DNA of 56,206 nt from Longimicrobiales bacterium (GCA_028278645.1 JANQDZ010000059.1:1-56206); one strand, 5' to 3'. Positions 8,434-17,768 are shown, counted from the stretch's first letter. Program-made: numbers and translations. Notes: generated by a model from the letters alone, not told the origin.

Positions 8434-8769
8434 ATGTCACCGAGAGATTATCCGGGGGAATTCGAACAGGCGGTTTTGCTCACGGTAGTCCGGTTGAAAG
8501 ACGCCGCCTACGGTATGGCTATCCTGCAGGAGATCGTCGACCGAACCGGCCGCGAGGTCGGAATCGGGTCAGTGTATTCGGCTTTGGATCGGATGGAGGC
8601 GAAGGGATTCCTCTCCTCCACCTTGGGGGACCCTACACCGGAGAGGGGAGGAAAAGCCAAACGGTACTACCGCATTGAAGAGGCGGGCGTCGCGGCCCTC
8701 CTCAAGGCCCGTTCGATGTATTCCGCCCTCTGGGAGGACCTGACATTGGGTGGGGAGGGGATGGAATGA
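8434..8769 (+). CDS. PadR-family transcriptional regulator
   Basis: 111 residues of PadR winged helix: FEQAVLLTVVRLKDAAYGMA (residues 9-28), VGIGSVYSALDRMEAKGFL (42-60), and the wing KAKRYYRIEEAGVAAL. This is the short ADOP-associated type, with the GSVYSALDRME core typical of PadR proteins placed ahead of large permeases. AGAGGACG upstream of the ATG serves as Shine-Dalgarno. The stop overlaps the start of the ADOP gene by four bases (ATGA), so the two are translationally coupled. It probably represses its own promoter at 8363-8391; the ligand is unknown. Confidence 0.9.
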   Translation: MSPRDYPGEFEQAVLLTVVRLKDAAYGMAILQEIVDRTGREVGIGSVYSALDRMEAKGFLSSTLGDPTPERGGKAKRYYRIEEAGVAALLKARSMYSALWEDLTLGGEGME

Positions 8770-11474
8770 AACCAGCGAAGGGAGGTGATGGGAAGAGATC
8801 TGTCCCCCTCCCTCCTCCTCGCTGGGCGGAGCATCTCCTCCGCCTCCTCACTCCCGCTCGATATCGGGACGAGATCTTGGGGGATTTGCGGGAGGGGTTT
8901 GGCGTCCGCAGGGAAACAGACGGGCGAGGCAATGCCGTTCGTTGGTATCTCCTTCAGATTCTGATGTCCCTTGGCCCTTGCCTCGCTTTTCGAATCAGGG
9001 CTCCACGAAGCTCCCGCCGGGACCTGACACAAACGGGGAACACCATGATCGGTATCTTTGGGCAGGACTTCCGGTATGCAGCCAAGTCGTTTGGGAGGCG
9101 GAGGACGTTTTTGGGATTGGCAGCTTCAACGCTCGGACTCGGGATCGGACTCTCGACCGCCATGTATAGCGTGGTTCACGCAGTCTTGGGGACGGCCCCG
9201 GACTACCAGGACCCAGAGAGGGTGGTGTCGATCTGGCAACGTGTTGAAGGAAGGGCCGGACAAACGAGGACCGGAGAAACCAGGCTGCAATTCCCGCAGT
9301 ACGTCGCACTTCGTGATAATTGTCCGGCCTTCAGCGGTGTGGCTCTTTACGCCGCCGATTGGGGAGAGAGCGCACTGGCCGGTCCTGACGGGCCCGTTCC
9401 GGTCCGGGTGGGCGCCGCCACGGCCTCCCTTCTTCCGACCCTCGGGATTTCGCCTCCTCTCGGTCGTTGGTTCCTGCCAGAGGAAGAAGGTGACCGGGCG
9501 GGGCCTTTATCTCAAGTCGTCGTCCTGAGCCATAGCACCTGGGCAGTCCGTTTCGGGGGGGATCCAGAGCTTCTCGGACGACCGGTCGTACTCAACGGCA
9601 TCTCGTACACGGTTGTTGGGGTCCTCCCTCCGGGATTCCGGATGCAGTGGTTGAGCAATTCCGTCAATCGAGCTGCTGATCCGGGTCCGAGGGATTTTTG
9701 GGTACCCATCGGGGCTCCCGGCTGGAATGAAAGACCAGGATCGACCATGTGGGAGGCCGTAGCTCGTCTGGCTGAGGGCGTCACAATCGAACAAGCACGA
9801 GTTGAGGCTGGACCGATTTTAGCTGCGGTTTGGGACCGACCGGCCGAGGCGGTGGTGATCCCCCGCACCACGGACGAAGCGAGAGGGATCCGGTCGCCGA
9901 TCCTCCTCCTCTTTGGTGCAAGCGGCATCCTGCTCTTGATCGCATGCGGGAACGTAGCCTTGCTGTCTTTCGCAGAGACCGCGAACAGAGGCGAGGAACT
10001 CGGGATCAAGACGGCAATCGGGGCGGGCCCCGGCCGGATCCTCCGTCAGGCTCTCGCAGAAAGCCTGATTCTTGGCGCCTGTGGGAGCGCCATCGGAGCA
10101 CTCGTCGCGATGTGGGCCACGCCCGTGCTGGTCTCCATGGCACCAGCGATTCCCAGACTCGATGACGTTGGAATCGACGGTTGGGTCCTCGGATTCGCTA
10201 CGGGCCTCGGAGTCCTGACCGGCCTGGTTTCCGGCGTGGGGCCAGCCCTGCTGCATTCGCGGGACTCGGCCTCTCCCTTATTTTTGGCCCGTGGTTGGAA
10301 GACGCCTTCTCCAAGCCAGAAGATTGGGAAAGCAGTACTCTCCGCGGAAGTCGCGCTGACATTCATACTGTTGGTTGGAAGTGGTCTATTTGTCGAGAGC
10401 GTGCGCCGGGTCGGGGAAGTAAGCCCAGGGTTCGACGCGGAGGACCTCGTAGGTCTGAAAGTGGTTCTGCCAAGGGGGCAGTACCCATACAAAGACCAGG
10501 CGGCGACGGTTTTCATGGAAAGGGTCCTGTCTGAAATCAGGGCCGCTCCGGGCGTCGGTTCGGCTTCGGCGGTGAACGAACTCCCTTTCCCCGGCCGAGT
10601 CTCAAGATGGGCCGGCCGATCGGATCCGAATGATAGTTCTTCTCTCATGCCCAAAGTTTATCATGTCGCGCCCGGCTACTTCGACCTCATGGGGATTCCA
10701 ATGGTCGAGGGCCGGGATTTCTCCTCCGATGACAACCTTGACTCACCCCCGGTCGCGGTGGTTGGCGAGTCTCTCGCGCGGGCTTTGTGGGGAAACGCGT
10801 CACCTATAGGCAGGCTTCTTTACTATCCGATCGAGGCGGTTCGGGTAGTGGGAGTCGTCCGAGACGTCCGCCAGGTCGTCCTGGGTGAAGCGCCCCCTCT
10901 GACTTTTTATGTTCCGCATGCCCAGCACAACCGCCCAGAACTCACCTTTGTCGCCCGCACTCACGTGGAGGCCTCGGGTATCCTGCCCGCACTTCGAAGC
11001 GCAGTGTGGGCGGTGGACGGTGGGATCGTAGTGAGTGAGGGAGGTAGCCTGGAGGACGCGGTGGCCCGCTCCACTGCCGGGCTGCAATTCAGGACGGTCC
11101 TTATGGTGATCTTCGCCGCCCTGGCGGCCTTGCTGGCTTCGGTGGGCATCACGGGGTTGACTGCGAGGAGCGTGGGTATGCGCTCCAGGGAGCTGGCGAT
11201 CCGCCAGGCCCTCGGAGCCGAGGACCGGCCGTTGGTCGCCGGGATGGTAGGGGAGATCCTTCTTATCGCGGGCATCGGCATCGGCCTGGGGGTGCCAGGA
11301 GCCCTGATCTTCGGTTCTGCAATGGCATCGCTTCTCGTGGGTGTAGACACCTTCGACCTGACCGTGATGGGGATCGTGGTCTCATTGACCTTCTTCGGTT
11401 GCGCCTTGGCGAGTTTCATACCAGCCAGGAGGATCGTGAGGCTGGACACGATGAGCGTACTGAAGCGGGAGTAG
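8766..11474 (+). CDS. ADOP-type ABC permease with N-terminal ADOP domain
   Basis: 902 residues. Residues ~18-48 (PRWAEHLLRLLTPARYRDEI, LGDLREGF) form the cytoplasmic N-terminal ADOP domain. A first transmembrane helix follows at about 118-138 (LAASTLGLGIGLSTAMYSVV), then a MacB_PCD-like periplasmic domain, helices near 375-490, a second helix/periplasmic unit from about 515, and a C-terminal bundle ending in PARRIVRLDTMSVLKRE. The gene is translationally coupled to its PadR regulator. No ATPase gene is adjacent. ADOP proteins are usually suspected of macrolide or lipoprotein export or mechanotransmission by analogy with MacB; nothing here identifies the substrate. Confidence 0.88.
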   Translation: MKPAKGGDGKRSVPLPPPRWAEHLLRLLTPARYRDEILGDLREGFGVRRETDGRGNAVRWYLLQILMSLGPCLAFRIRAPRSSRRDLTQTGNTMIGIFGQDFRYAAKSFGRRRTFLGLAASTLGLGIGLSTAMYSVVHAVLGTAPDYQDPERVVSIWQRVEGRAGQTRTGETRLQFPQYVALRDNCPAFSGVALYAADWGESALAGPDGPVPVRVGAATASLLPTLGISPPLGRWFLPEEEGDRAGPLSQVVVLSHSTWAVRFGGDPELLGRPVVLNGISYTVVGVLPPGFRMQWLSNSVNRAADPGPRDFWVPIGAPGWNERPGSTMWEAVARLAEGVTIEQARVEAGPILAAVWDRPAEAVVIPRTTDEARGIRSPILLLFGASGILLLIACGNVALLSFAETANRGEELGIKTAIGAGPGRILRQALAESLILGACGSAIGALVAMWATPVLVSMAPAIPRLDDVGIDGWVLGFATGLGVLTGLVSGVGPALLHSRDSASPLFLARGWKTPSPSQKIGKAVLSAEVALTFILLVGSGLFVESVRRVGEVSPGFDAEDLVGLKVVLPRGQYPYKDQAATVFMERVLSEIRAAPGVGSASAVNELPFPGRVSRWAGRSDPNDSSSLMPKVYHVAPGYFDLMGIPMVEGRDFSSDDNLDSPPVAVVGESLARALWGNASPIGRLLYYPIEAVRVVGVVRDVRQVVLGEAPPLTFYVPHAQHNRPELTFVARTHVEASGILPALRSAVWAVDGGIVVSEGGSLEDAVARSTAGLQFRTVLMVIFAALAALLASVGITGLTARSVGMRSRELAIRQALGAEDRPLVAGMVGEILLIAGIGIGLGVPGALIFGSAMASLLVGVDTFDLTVMGIVVSLTFFGCALASFIPARRIVRLDTMSVLKRE

Positions 11475-12161
11475 CATCGACGACGAGGTGGGGACTTGTG
11501 ACGAGCCCGTGGAGTCCTGCACCAGGCTGGCTTCCCGGCGATGAAACCTATTTTGTGGGGGCTCCGCTGAAAATCCGAATATTGGATCCCGGGCGCAAGC
11601 TGCGGTCACGGTAGGTCCTTCCAGGTTGTCTAGCACGCTCCGCACCGACTCGATCACGGTTGGAATCAGAGGTGCACGGACCTGGGGTTTCGTATGCTCG
11701 AGGGACTCCATGATGGCTCGGCAACTGACACTGCCCCCCAAAGCAGCTCTCAGGTCAGCCCAAAAGGTACCTCAATACGACAGTCCCGCTGGATCAGAAA
11801 ACGGGGGGGAAGAGCCCTCAGAATGGCCAAGCTGCTCCTCTTTCGTCGTCTCGGTGTCGAGGTACTCCAGGCGCACACCGTACATGGGAGGCCGGTCCAG
11901 TTCGGAGGTTCTGCGTTCAAGGTGGAGCACCTCACAACGAGCCGGTCGTGACCCCGCGGTCCTCGACGTCCTTCAGGAATACTCACCTGCGCTTGCCCTC
12001 CTCGCGCCACTCGAGCCAGAGCTTGGCGTCACGCCCGTCCTCGAAGGTGCGGACCCAGGTCCTGACACCAGCGGCGATTGGCGGCCGCTCGTGGCTTGAC
12101 TTCCTAGACAATGCCGACAAAGTTATGTTGAACCCCATTATGTAGACAAAAGGAGATCGCG
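11475..12161. other. Eroded spacer with minus-strand coding fragments
   Basis: About 690 bases without an intact gene. On the minus strand, 11983-12081 reads VRTWVRTFEDGRDAKLWLEW and then REEGKRR before a stop, resembling the N-terminal arm-binding region of tyrosine integrases. 11772-11934 reads a coding-like stretch containing RPPMYGVRLEYLDTET and ends at TGA, family unknown. Neither has a start, and both are interrupted. At the right edge TATGTAGACA (12139-12148) precedes the next PadR gene and partly recalls ATATAGACAC of the operator at 7483-7503. Confidence 0.4.
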
Positions 12162-12491
12162 GTGACCAATCGAGCGGCCCTGGGTGAATTCGAACACCTT
12201 GTTCTTGCGACGGCGCTGCGGGTCAAGGATGCCTACGGTGCCGAGCTGATGCGCGAGCTAGAGGAGCGTACAGGAAGACAGGTGCAGGGCGGATCACTCT
12301 ACGTGACGATCGACAGGCTGGAACGAAAGGGATTCGTTGTCACACGACTTGAAGACCCCAATGGTAGGCGAGCTGGACGACCAAAGCGGTATGTCGAAGT
12401 GACCGCAGCGGGCGTTCGGGCGCTGGCAGAGCAGCGTGACGCCCTGCTGCGGGCCTGGCAAGATATAGAACAAACGCTGGACCGAGCATGA
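12162..12491 (+). CDS. PadR-family transcriptional regulator
   Basis: 109 residues: FEHLVLATALRVKDAYGAEL (residues 8-27), QGGSLYVTIDRLERKGFV (41-58) and GRPKRYVEVTAAGVRAL (71-87) define the short PadR winged helix. The start is GTG at 12162 with AAAGGAG eight bases upstream. The stop overlaps the ADOP gene start (ATGA). Base usage changes here compared with the preceding pair: third positions favour GCG, CGC and GTC. That, with flanking debris, suggests the pair arrived as a unit. It likely controls its own operon; no clear -35/-10 pair was found upstream. Confidence 0.9.
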   Translation: MTNRAALGEFEHLVLATALRVKDAYGAELMRELEERTGRQVQGGSLYVTIDRLERKGFVVTRLEDPNGRRAGRPKRYVEVTAAGVRALAEQRDALLRAWQDIEQTLDRA

Positions 12492-15235
12492 GCACCCGGC
12501 CCCCAGCGTTCCTGCGCCGCCTATTAGAGTCGATCCTTCCGCCCGGACCGATACGCGAAGGCCTCGTTGGCGACTTGGATGAACTCTATGCAGAGCGAAC
12601 GGCCCAGGGCCGTCGCCTGACGGGCGCCTGGTACTTGCGGCAAGTTGCCTCCGCAGCGGTACGATACCGCGGCGGTCGCAGGGGCAACGCCCGCAAGGGT
12701 GGGAGCTGGTTCGACGGCCTGTTTTTCGACCTGAGGGTCGGAGGCAGGATGTTAGTGAAATTTCCCGGACTCACGATTGTCGGCGGTATCTCGATGGCGT
12801 TCGCAATCTGTGCCGGCATTGTCATCTTCGAGCTCGTCACGGCTTTTGGATACCCCACGCTTCCGGTGCCCGCGGGTGAGCGCGTTGTCCAGATCCGGAG
12901 TTGGGACCTTGTCGCGGGTCGGCCGGAGGAGCGGGTCCTATACGACTTCGTCGTATGGCGCGATGAACTCAGGTCGGTCATCGAGCTCGGCGCGTGGCGT
13001 GACGTCACACGGACGATGATCGATGCCGGGGGTGAGGGGCGCGCTGTCCACGCAGCGGAAATCACGGCCTCAGGTTTCCGAGTCGCGGGAGCTGCACCAC
13101 TCTTGGGCCGCGTCCTCGCTTTGACTGACGAACGGCCAGGTGCGGCGCCCGTAGCTGTCCTCGGCTACGAACTATGGCGCAGTCGGTTCGGCGGCGATCC
13201 AGAGGTCGTGGGTCGGAGCGTTGAGCTTGGGGGTCAACGGACAACAATCGTGGGAGTCATGGACGATGGCTTTGGCTTCCCGGTCTCCCACCAGCTCTGG
13301 ATGCCGCTCCGGGTCCCGACCGGGAACCAGGAGCCGCGTTCGGGCCCCCCGATCAGGGTATTCGGCGAACTCGCCCCCGGCGCTACCCTCGAGACCGCCC
13401 AGGCGGAACTGACCGCGCTCGGGGGGCGAGCAGCGGTCAACTCCCCTGCCACGCATGAGTTCTTACAACCGCGCGTATTGTCTTATTTGAAAGGGTTCTA
13501 CGAGCCGTCAGCGACGGATCTGGTCCTGGCGTACTCGATCTTCTTCTTCGCGCTCATGCTGGTCGTTGTCATCTGCGGGAATGTCGCCCTCCTTCTGTTC
13601 GCGCGAGCGGCGACGCGCGAGAGCGAACTCGTAGTGCGGAGTGCCCTCGGAGCGGGTCGCGGCCGAATCGTGGCCCAGATGTTCGCTGAAGCTCTCGTGC
13701 TCGGTGGCGTGGCCGCGGTTGTCGGGCTGCTGGCCGCGCGCTCAGTTCTCGCGATGTGGGGCGTCGATTTCCTGGAGGGTAACATGGGCCGGCTCCCTTT
13801 CTGGATCGACGTCGGCCTTTCACCCGCGACGGTCCTTGTCGCCATCGGGCTCGCCGTCCTCGGGTCGGCGGTCGCAGGGATCTTGCCCGGTATCACGGTG
13901 ACGCGTGGGATGGGATCTCGCTTGAGACGTGCGGCGGCCGGGGCGGGCGGGGTGCAGTTCGGTGGGATCTGGAGCGCGGTGATTGTCGTACAGGTGGCGG
14001 TCACGGTGGCGTTCCCGTCGATTGCCTACGTGCAGTTCTGGCAAGTACGCCACACCCAGACGTTCGAGGCCGGATTCGCCGCAGAGGAGTACTTGACGGT
14101 ACGTATCGAGCAGGATGCTCCAATCCTTTCGGGGTCGGAGGCCGATTCGGCTCGTCAAGTCCCGGCGGTTTCGCTTGCTCTCACTATCGACGAGCTGCGT
14201 CGGCGCCTGGAGGCTGAGCCCGGAGTAGGCGGAGTGACATATATCGATCGCCTGCCGCGCACCGGCCACCGCGACTACGAAATCGAACTGTCTGATGCTC
14301 CGCTCGTGACGGCTCAGGCCCTCGGTGGCTCGAGCCCGCTTCCGCCACTTCGGGAAGCGGATGTCGCCCTCATCGATCCAACTTATTTCCATGTACTGGG
14401 GAAGGATGTGGTCGCCGGCCGCGCGTTCAACGGGAACGACCTTGCTCCTGGGACAAGGGTCGTGATCGTCGACCATGGCTTTGTGGACCAGGTGCTTCAG
14501 GGACGAAATGCCCTCGGCCAACAAGTCCGTTTCGTGGATGATGTCCCGTTTGAAGCCGCTGAGGGCCCTGGCTCGTGGTACGAGGTGGTGGGTGTCGTGG
14601 AGGAACTCGGGATGGGTGCCCCCTGGAAGCGGGGACGCGCCGCCGGGCTCTATCTCCCCGCTACTCCCGACCGACTTGAAACGCTTCACATGATGGTACA
14701 CGTGCGCGGCGATCCGATGGCTCTCGTACCGCGGGTGCGGGAGGTCGCAGCCGCGGTGGACGCGACACTTGGATTGACGGATTTCCAGCGCGCAGATGAC
14801 ATCCTGAAGGTGTGGGGCAGCGCGTTGTGGTTGGTAGTTGCGAGCTTGTTCGCCGCGATCGCACTGCTGCTGTCGCTGGCCGGGATCTATGCGGTACTGT
14901 CTTTCACCGTGACCCGACGAACGCGTGAGGTCGGGGTGCGAGTGGCACTAGGCGCGGGGCGGGCGCGGGTCTTCCGGGAGATCTTTCGTCGCCCCCTTTC
15001 CTGGGTCGGAATTGGCGTGCTCTCCGGCAGTCTACTCATTGCAGTCCTAGCTGCCTTGGCGCGCGGCACGAACTTTTCCTGGGCCGATAGTCTCCCCAGT
15101 CGGTTCTCGCTCATGCACCTCGCGACGCTCATGGGATACGCGACCGTGATGCTGGGGATCTGTCTCCTCGCTTGCGTGGTGCCGACACGCCGAGCACTTG
15201 GCGTCGAGCCGACTGAGGCGCTGGGGACCGACTAG
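12488..15235 (+). CDS. ADOP-type ABC permease with N-terminal ADOP domain
   Basis: 915 residues. The N-terminus (PAFLRRLLESILPPGPIREG, LVGDLDELY) is the cytoplasmic ADOP domain. A helix at about 92-118 (LTIVGGISMAFAICAGIVIF) leads into a periplasmic MacB_PCD-like domain. Helices near 350-470 follow, then a second unit from ~495 (VIVVQVAVTVAFPSIAYV), a periplasmic domain, and a C-terminal bundle with VGVRVALGAGRARVF and final PTRRALGVEPTEAL. It is translationally coupled to the PadR gene. No nucleotide-binding subunit is present. Its 3' end lies about 50 bases before a comM relic, and its codon preferences differ from those of the neighbouring ADOPs, so lateral acquisition is plausible. Confidence 0.88.
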   Translation: MSTRPPAFLRRLLESILPPGPIREGLVGDLDELYAERTAQGRRLTGAWYLRQVASAAVRYRGGRRGNARKGGSWFDGLFFDLRVGGRMLVKFPGLTIVGGISMAFAICAGIVIFELVTAFGYPTLPVPAGERVVQIRSWDLVAGRPEERVLYDFVVWRDELRSVIELGAWRDVTRTMIDAGGEGRAVHAAEITASGFRVAGAAPLLGRVLALTDERPGAAPVAVLGYELWRSRFGGDPEVVGRSVELGGQRTTIVGVMDDGFGFPVSHQLWMPLRVPTGNQEPRSGPPIRVFGELAPGATLETAQAELTALGGRAAVNSPATHEFLQPRVLSYLKGFYEPSATDLVLAYSIFFFALMLVVVICGNVALLLFARAATRESELVVRSALGAGRGRIVAQMFAEALVLGGVAAVVGLLAARSVLAMWGVDFLEGNMGRLPFWIDVGLSPATVLVAIGLAVLGSAVAGILPGITVTRGMGSRLRRAAAGAGGVQFGGIWSAVIVVQVAVTVAFPSIAYVQFWQVRHTQTFEAGFAAEEYLTVRIEQDAPILSGSEADSARQVPAVSLALTIDELRRRLEAEPGVGGVTYIDRLPRTGHRDYEIELSDAPLVTAQALGGSSPLPPLREADVALIDPTYFHVLGKDVVAGRAFNGNDLAPGTRVVIVDHGFVDQVLQGRNALGQQVRFVDDVPFEAAEGPGSWYEVVGVVEELGMGAPWKRGRAAGLYLPATPDRLETLHMMVHVRGDPMALVPRVREVAAAVDATLGLTDFQRADDILKVWGSALWLVVASLFAAIALLLSLAGIYAVLSFTVTRRTREVGVRVALGAGRARVFREIFRRPLSWVGIGVLSGSLLIAVLAALARGTNFSWADSLPSRFSLMHLATLMGYATVMLGICLLACVVPTRRALGVEPTEALGTD

Positions 15236-15287
15236 TATCCGGGAGTATCGGTTTCAAGCTCGGCCGCGGGAGTCGATGACGGGGGGA

Positions 15288-15521
15288 GCATGTCACGTTA
15301 AGGCGCGTTGCCGACCCTTCGGTTCGCCTTGCGACAAACTTCCGTTCCAATTCGCGAATCCTTCCCGTCTCCTCCAGAGGGCTCTGGACCGGTTGGGCCT
15401 CTCGGCCCGTGCCTACCACCGGATTCTGAAGGTGGCTCGGACTGTGGCGGATCTGGATGCCTCCCGCGAGATTGCACCGGCCCATGTAGCCGAGACCATC
15501 CAGTATCGGACCATGGACCGA
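15288..15521 (+). pseudogene. C-terminal remnant of ComM/YifB Mg-chelatase-like ATPase
   Basis: The plus frame here encodes LGLSARAYHRILKVARTVAD, followed by LDASREIAPAHVAETIQYR and TMDR. That is the characteristic C-terminal end of ComM/YifB proteins, which end 'LGLSARAYDRILKVARTIADL...EHVAEAIQYRSLDR'. Roughly 55-75 residues of a ~500-residue protein remain. Nothing upstream encodes the AAA+ or Lon-like parts; the ADOP permease gene ends 52 bases earlier. The frame stays open downstream only because it shadows the EamA gene. I read it as a relic left after the 5' part was deleted or displaced. Confidence 0.7.
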
Positions 15522-15582
15522 GCCTCCCCCTTCTGGACCTGTTCCGCCTCCTGGAGGACCAGAGAGCACAGAGGAGAACTGC

Positions 15583-16581
15583 ATGCAGGCTCTTTCCCTC
15601 CCCGGGAGGGGCTGGAGACTCGTTCTGGCCTTGGGGGCGGTCTACTTCATTTGGGGATCGACCTACCTGGCCATACGGATCGCCATCGATACCCTCCCTC
15701 CTTTTCTCATGGCCGGGGTTCGGTTCCTGATAGCTGGGGGGATCCTTCTGGTCTGGGCGAAAGGGCGGGGGGCGCCCCTTCCCAGCGGTCCGGTTTGGAA
15801 AACCAGCGTGATCTCCGGGATCCTGATGTTCCTCGGTGGAAATGGCGCCGTGGTTTGGGCGGAACAGTTCGTACCCACGGGTCTGGTAGCCCTGCTCGTG
15901 GCCACGGTGCCGCTTTGGATCGTACTGCAGGACTGGTTATTCGGGAAAGGCGGGGCTCCCGGGTTCGGTTTGAGCTTCGGGATCATCTGGGGGTTTGTGG
16001 GGGTCGGGATCCTGGTCACCGGAGGGGAGATCGGCCTGGCCGGTACCGCCGACCTCCTGGGAGGGTTGCTGGTGCTACTGGGTGCCGCCTGCTGGTCTGC
16101 GGGCTCCCTTATTGCCCGATACGGCCCGAGGCCTTCCTCCGCGGCGGTTGGGATCGGCGTTCAGAAGCTGGCAGGGGGAGGGGCTCTTCTCCTCCTCGGG
16201 CTGGTGAGGGCCGAGCTCGGCGGTGTAGATCCGTCCGGGTTCTCGTCGGCCTCTCTGCTGGCCTTCGGCTACCTCGTCGTTTTTGGGTCCCTGATAGGGT
16301 TCACCTCCTACATTTGGCTTCTCAGGAATACCACGCCTGCGGTTGCGTCCACCTATGCCTATGTAAACCCAGCTGTCGCCTTGCTGCTGGGGTGGGCCTT
16401 GGCCAGTGAGCCCATGTCTCTCCGGACAGGTCTTGCCGCGTTTATTATTCTGTCTGCGGTGGTCGTGATCACTACACAGCGGACCCGCGGTGCCCCGCTG
16501 CGCAGGGAGAGCCGGCTGGTTGGTCGGCGGGAAGAGGACGGCGCTCCTCCAACTCCGCCCGGCTCCAGGGACCGGAGATGA
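15583..16581 (+). CDS. EamA/DMT-superfamily exporter
   Basis: 332 residues with about ten hydrophobic helices arranged as two EamA repeats. The first opens with AVYFIWGSTYLAIRIAID (residues 19-36); the second includes GYLVVFGSLIGFTSYIWLL and ends in PAVALLLGWALASEPMS. This is the drug/metabolite transporter superfamily, nearest in feel to YedA/RhtA-like exporters of amino acids or small metabolites. GAGGAGAA precedes the ATG. The C-terminal 40 residues are charged and cytoplasmic. It stands between the comM relic and the MscS gene, with no operon partner that hints at a substrate. Confidence 0.85.
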   Translation: MQALSLPGRGWRLVLALGAVYFIWGSTYLAIRIAIDTLPPFLMAGVRFLIAGGILLVWAKGRGAPLPSGPVWKTSVISGILMFLGGNGAVVWAEQFVPTGLVALLVATVPLWIVLQDWLFGKGGAPGFGLSFGIIWGFVGVGILVTGGEIGLAGTADLLGGLLVLLGAACWSAGSLIARYGPRPSSAAVGIGVQKLAGGGALLLLGLVRAELGGVDPSGFSSASLLAFGYLVVFGSLIGFTSYIWLLRNTTPAVASTYAYVNPAVALLLGWALASEPMSLRTGLAAFIILSAVVVITTQRTRGAPLRRESRLVGRREEDGAPPTPPGSRDRR

Positions 16582-16598
16582 CGACAGGAGTGTAAGAG

Positions 16599-17648
16599 GT
16601 GGGACGGCCGGAGTCCGTTTCCCCGGGAGGACACCTGACATTGGGCACATTTCCGTATCAAGAGGCCGACACGGTGCAATCGCAGGTGGGCGAAGGAGCG
16701 ATCGGGAACTTCGAGGCCGGAGTCCGTGGATGGGTTGAGAGCGTGACCGGGATGGGCCCCACGGTTCAGAACAACGTCCTCTTTTCCGTGTTGGCGGTGG
16801 TTGTGATCTACGGCCTTCGCCGGATCATCCTGAGGGTGGTGGATCGCAGGGTGGAAGACCCCAGGGTGGTCTACCAGTGGTCGAAGAGTTCCTCATACGT
16901 CGCACTGTTCGTATCCGTAGTCTTCGTTGGAAGCATATGGCTGGAGGGACTTCGATCTCTCGGAACATTCCTGGGACTGCTTTCGGCGGGTGTCGCCATC
17001 GCGTTAAAAGACCTCATCGCCAGCATGGCCGGGTGGGTCTTTATCCTCTGGCGGCGGCCCTTCCAGATGGGGGACAGGATTCAGATCGGGGACCGGGCCG
17101 GTGACGTCGTGGATCTCCGCCTCTTCCAATTCACCCTTCTCGAGATCGGGAACTGGGTAGATGCCGACCAGAGCACGGGGAGGATCATCCACCTTCCGAA
17201 CCTCCTCGTTTTCACCGAACCCTTATACAACTACACGGCGCAGTTCGAGTTCATTTGGAACGAGCTTCAGGTCCTGGTGACCTTCGAGAGTGATTGGAGG
17301 AAGGGGAAAGAGGTCCTCCAGACCCTATTGGATCAACACGTCGGGGATTCGGCCAAAGAAGCCGAAAGGGCAATGAGGACAGCCACCAAGAAGTTCCTCA
17401 TCCACTTCCAGAAGCTCACTCCCAAAGTCTACACTTCGGTGGAAGATTCGGGGGTCCTCCTGACCCTCCGCTTCATTTGTCGAGCGAGGGAACGGAGGGG
17501 ACGAGCCGAAGAGCTCTGGGAAGCCATCCTCGACGCCTTCACAGACCATCATGAGCTGGACTTTGCTTATCCCACCACCAGAATGTACCACAACATGGTG
17601 GAGGGAAAAAAAGGCATCAGGGCCGACCTGCCTCCGGGTTGGAAGTGA
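16599..17648 (+). CDS. MscS-family mechanosensitive channel
   Basis: 349 residues. Helices near 60-78, 99-117 and the pore helix ~122-142 (LGLLSAGVAIALKDLIASMA) lead into the MscS beta domain (GWVFILWRRPFQMGDRIQIG, 143-162). A C-terminal alpha/beta domain follows. The pore-lining helix keeps the Gly/Ala-rich packing of MscS. The GTG at 16599 has AGGAG eight bases upstream; about 55 N-terminal residues before the first helix have no recognised domain. The channel presumably opens on membrane tension to release osmolytes. It follows the exporter gene by 17 bases, so co-transcription is possible. Confidence 0.85.
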   Translation: MGRPESVSPGGHLTLGTFPYQEADTVQSQVGEGAIGNFEAGVRGWVESVTGMGPTVQNNVLFSVLAVVVIYGLRRIILRVVDRRVEDPRVVYQWSKSSSYVALFVSVVFVGSIWLEGLRSLGTFLGLLSAGVAIALKDLIASMAGWVFILWRRPFQMGDRIQIGDRAGDVVDLRLFQFTLLEIGNWVDADQSTGRIIHLPNLLVFTEPLYNYTAQFEFIWNELQVLVTFESDWRKGKEVLQTLLDQHVGDSAKEAERAMRTATKKFLIHFQKLTPKVYTSVEDSGVLLTLRFICRARERRGRAEELWEAILDAFTDHHELDFAYPTTRMYHNMVEGKKGIRADLPPGWK

Positions 17649-17768
17649 CGGGGCCCGCCCCTCGGCTTGACCGAATGGGCCGGTGTGGGGAGGTTCAACA
17701 GAGCGTATGGGGGCACGAGCGGTCAGAAGGCCAGGCCTCGGATCAGGAAGACAGGATGCGGGAGATCC

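Noticed and set aside
10046-10654. Long minus-strand frame opposite the second ADOP permease
   Set aside because: Ser/Pro/Arg-rich composition, no start context, and complete overlap with a well-supported gene mark it as a shadow frame. The same applies to the other long antisense frames.
12096-12129. Promoter for the third PadR gene (TTGACT with TATGTT)
   Set aside because: The spacing is 22 bases, too long for a sigma-70 promoter, and no better pair was found.
15198-16409. A 403-codon open frame on the plus strand
   Set aside because: Only its first third resembles a protein (ComM C-terminus). The rest lies out of register over the convincing EamA exporter gene and is Arg/Gly-rich shadow sequence. 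It is treated as a comM relic.
17667-17768. Longer N-terminus for the LigT/ThpR protein
   Set aside because: No family similarity before MRLFIAINIP, and the ATG at 17769 has a good ribosome site.
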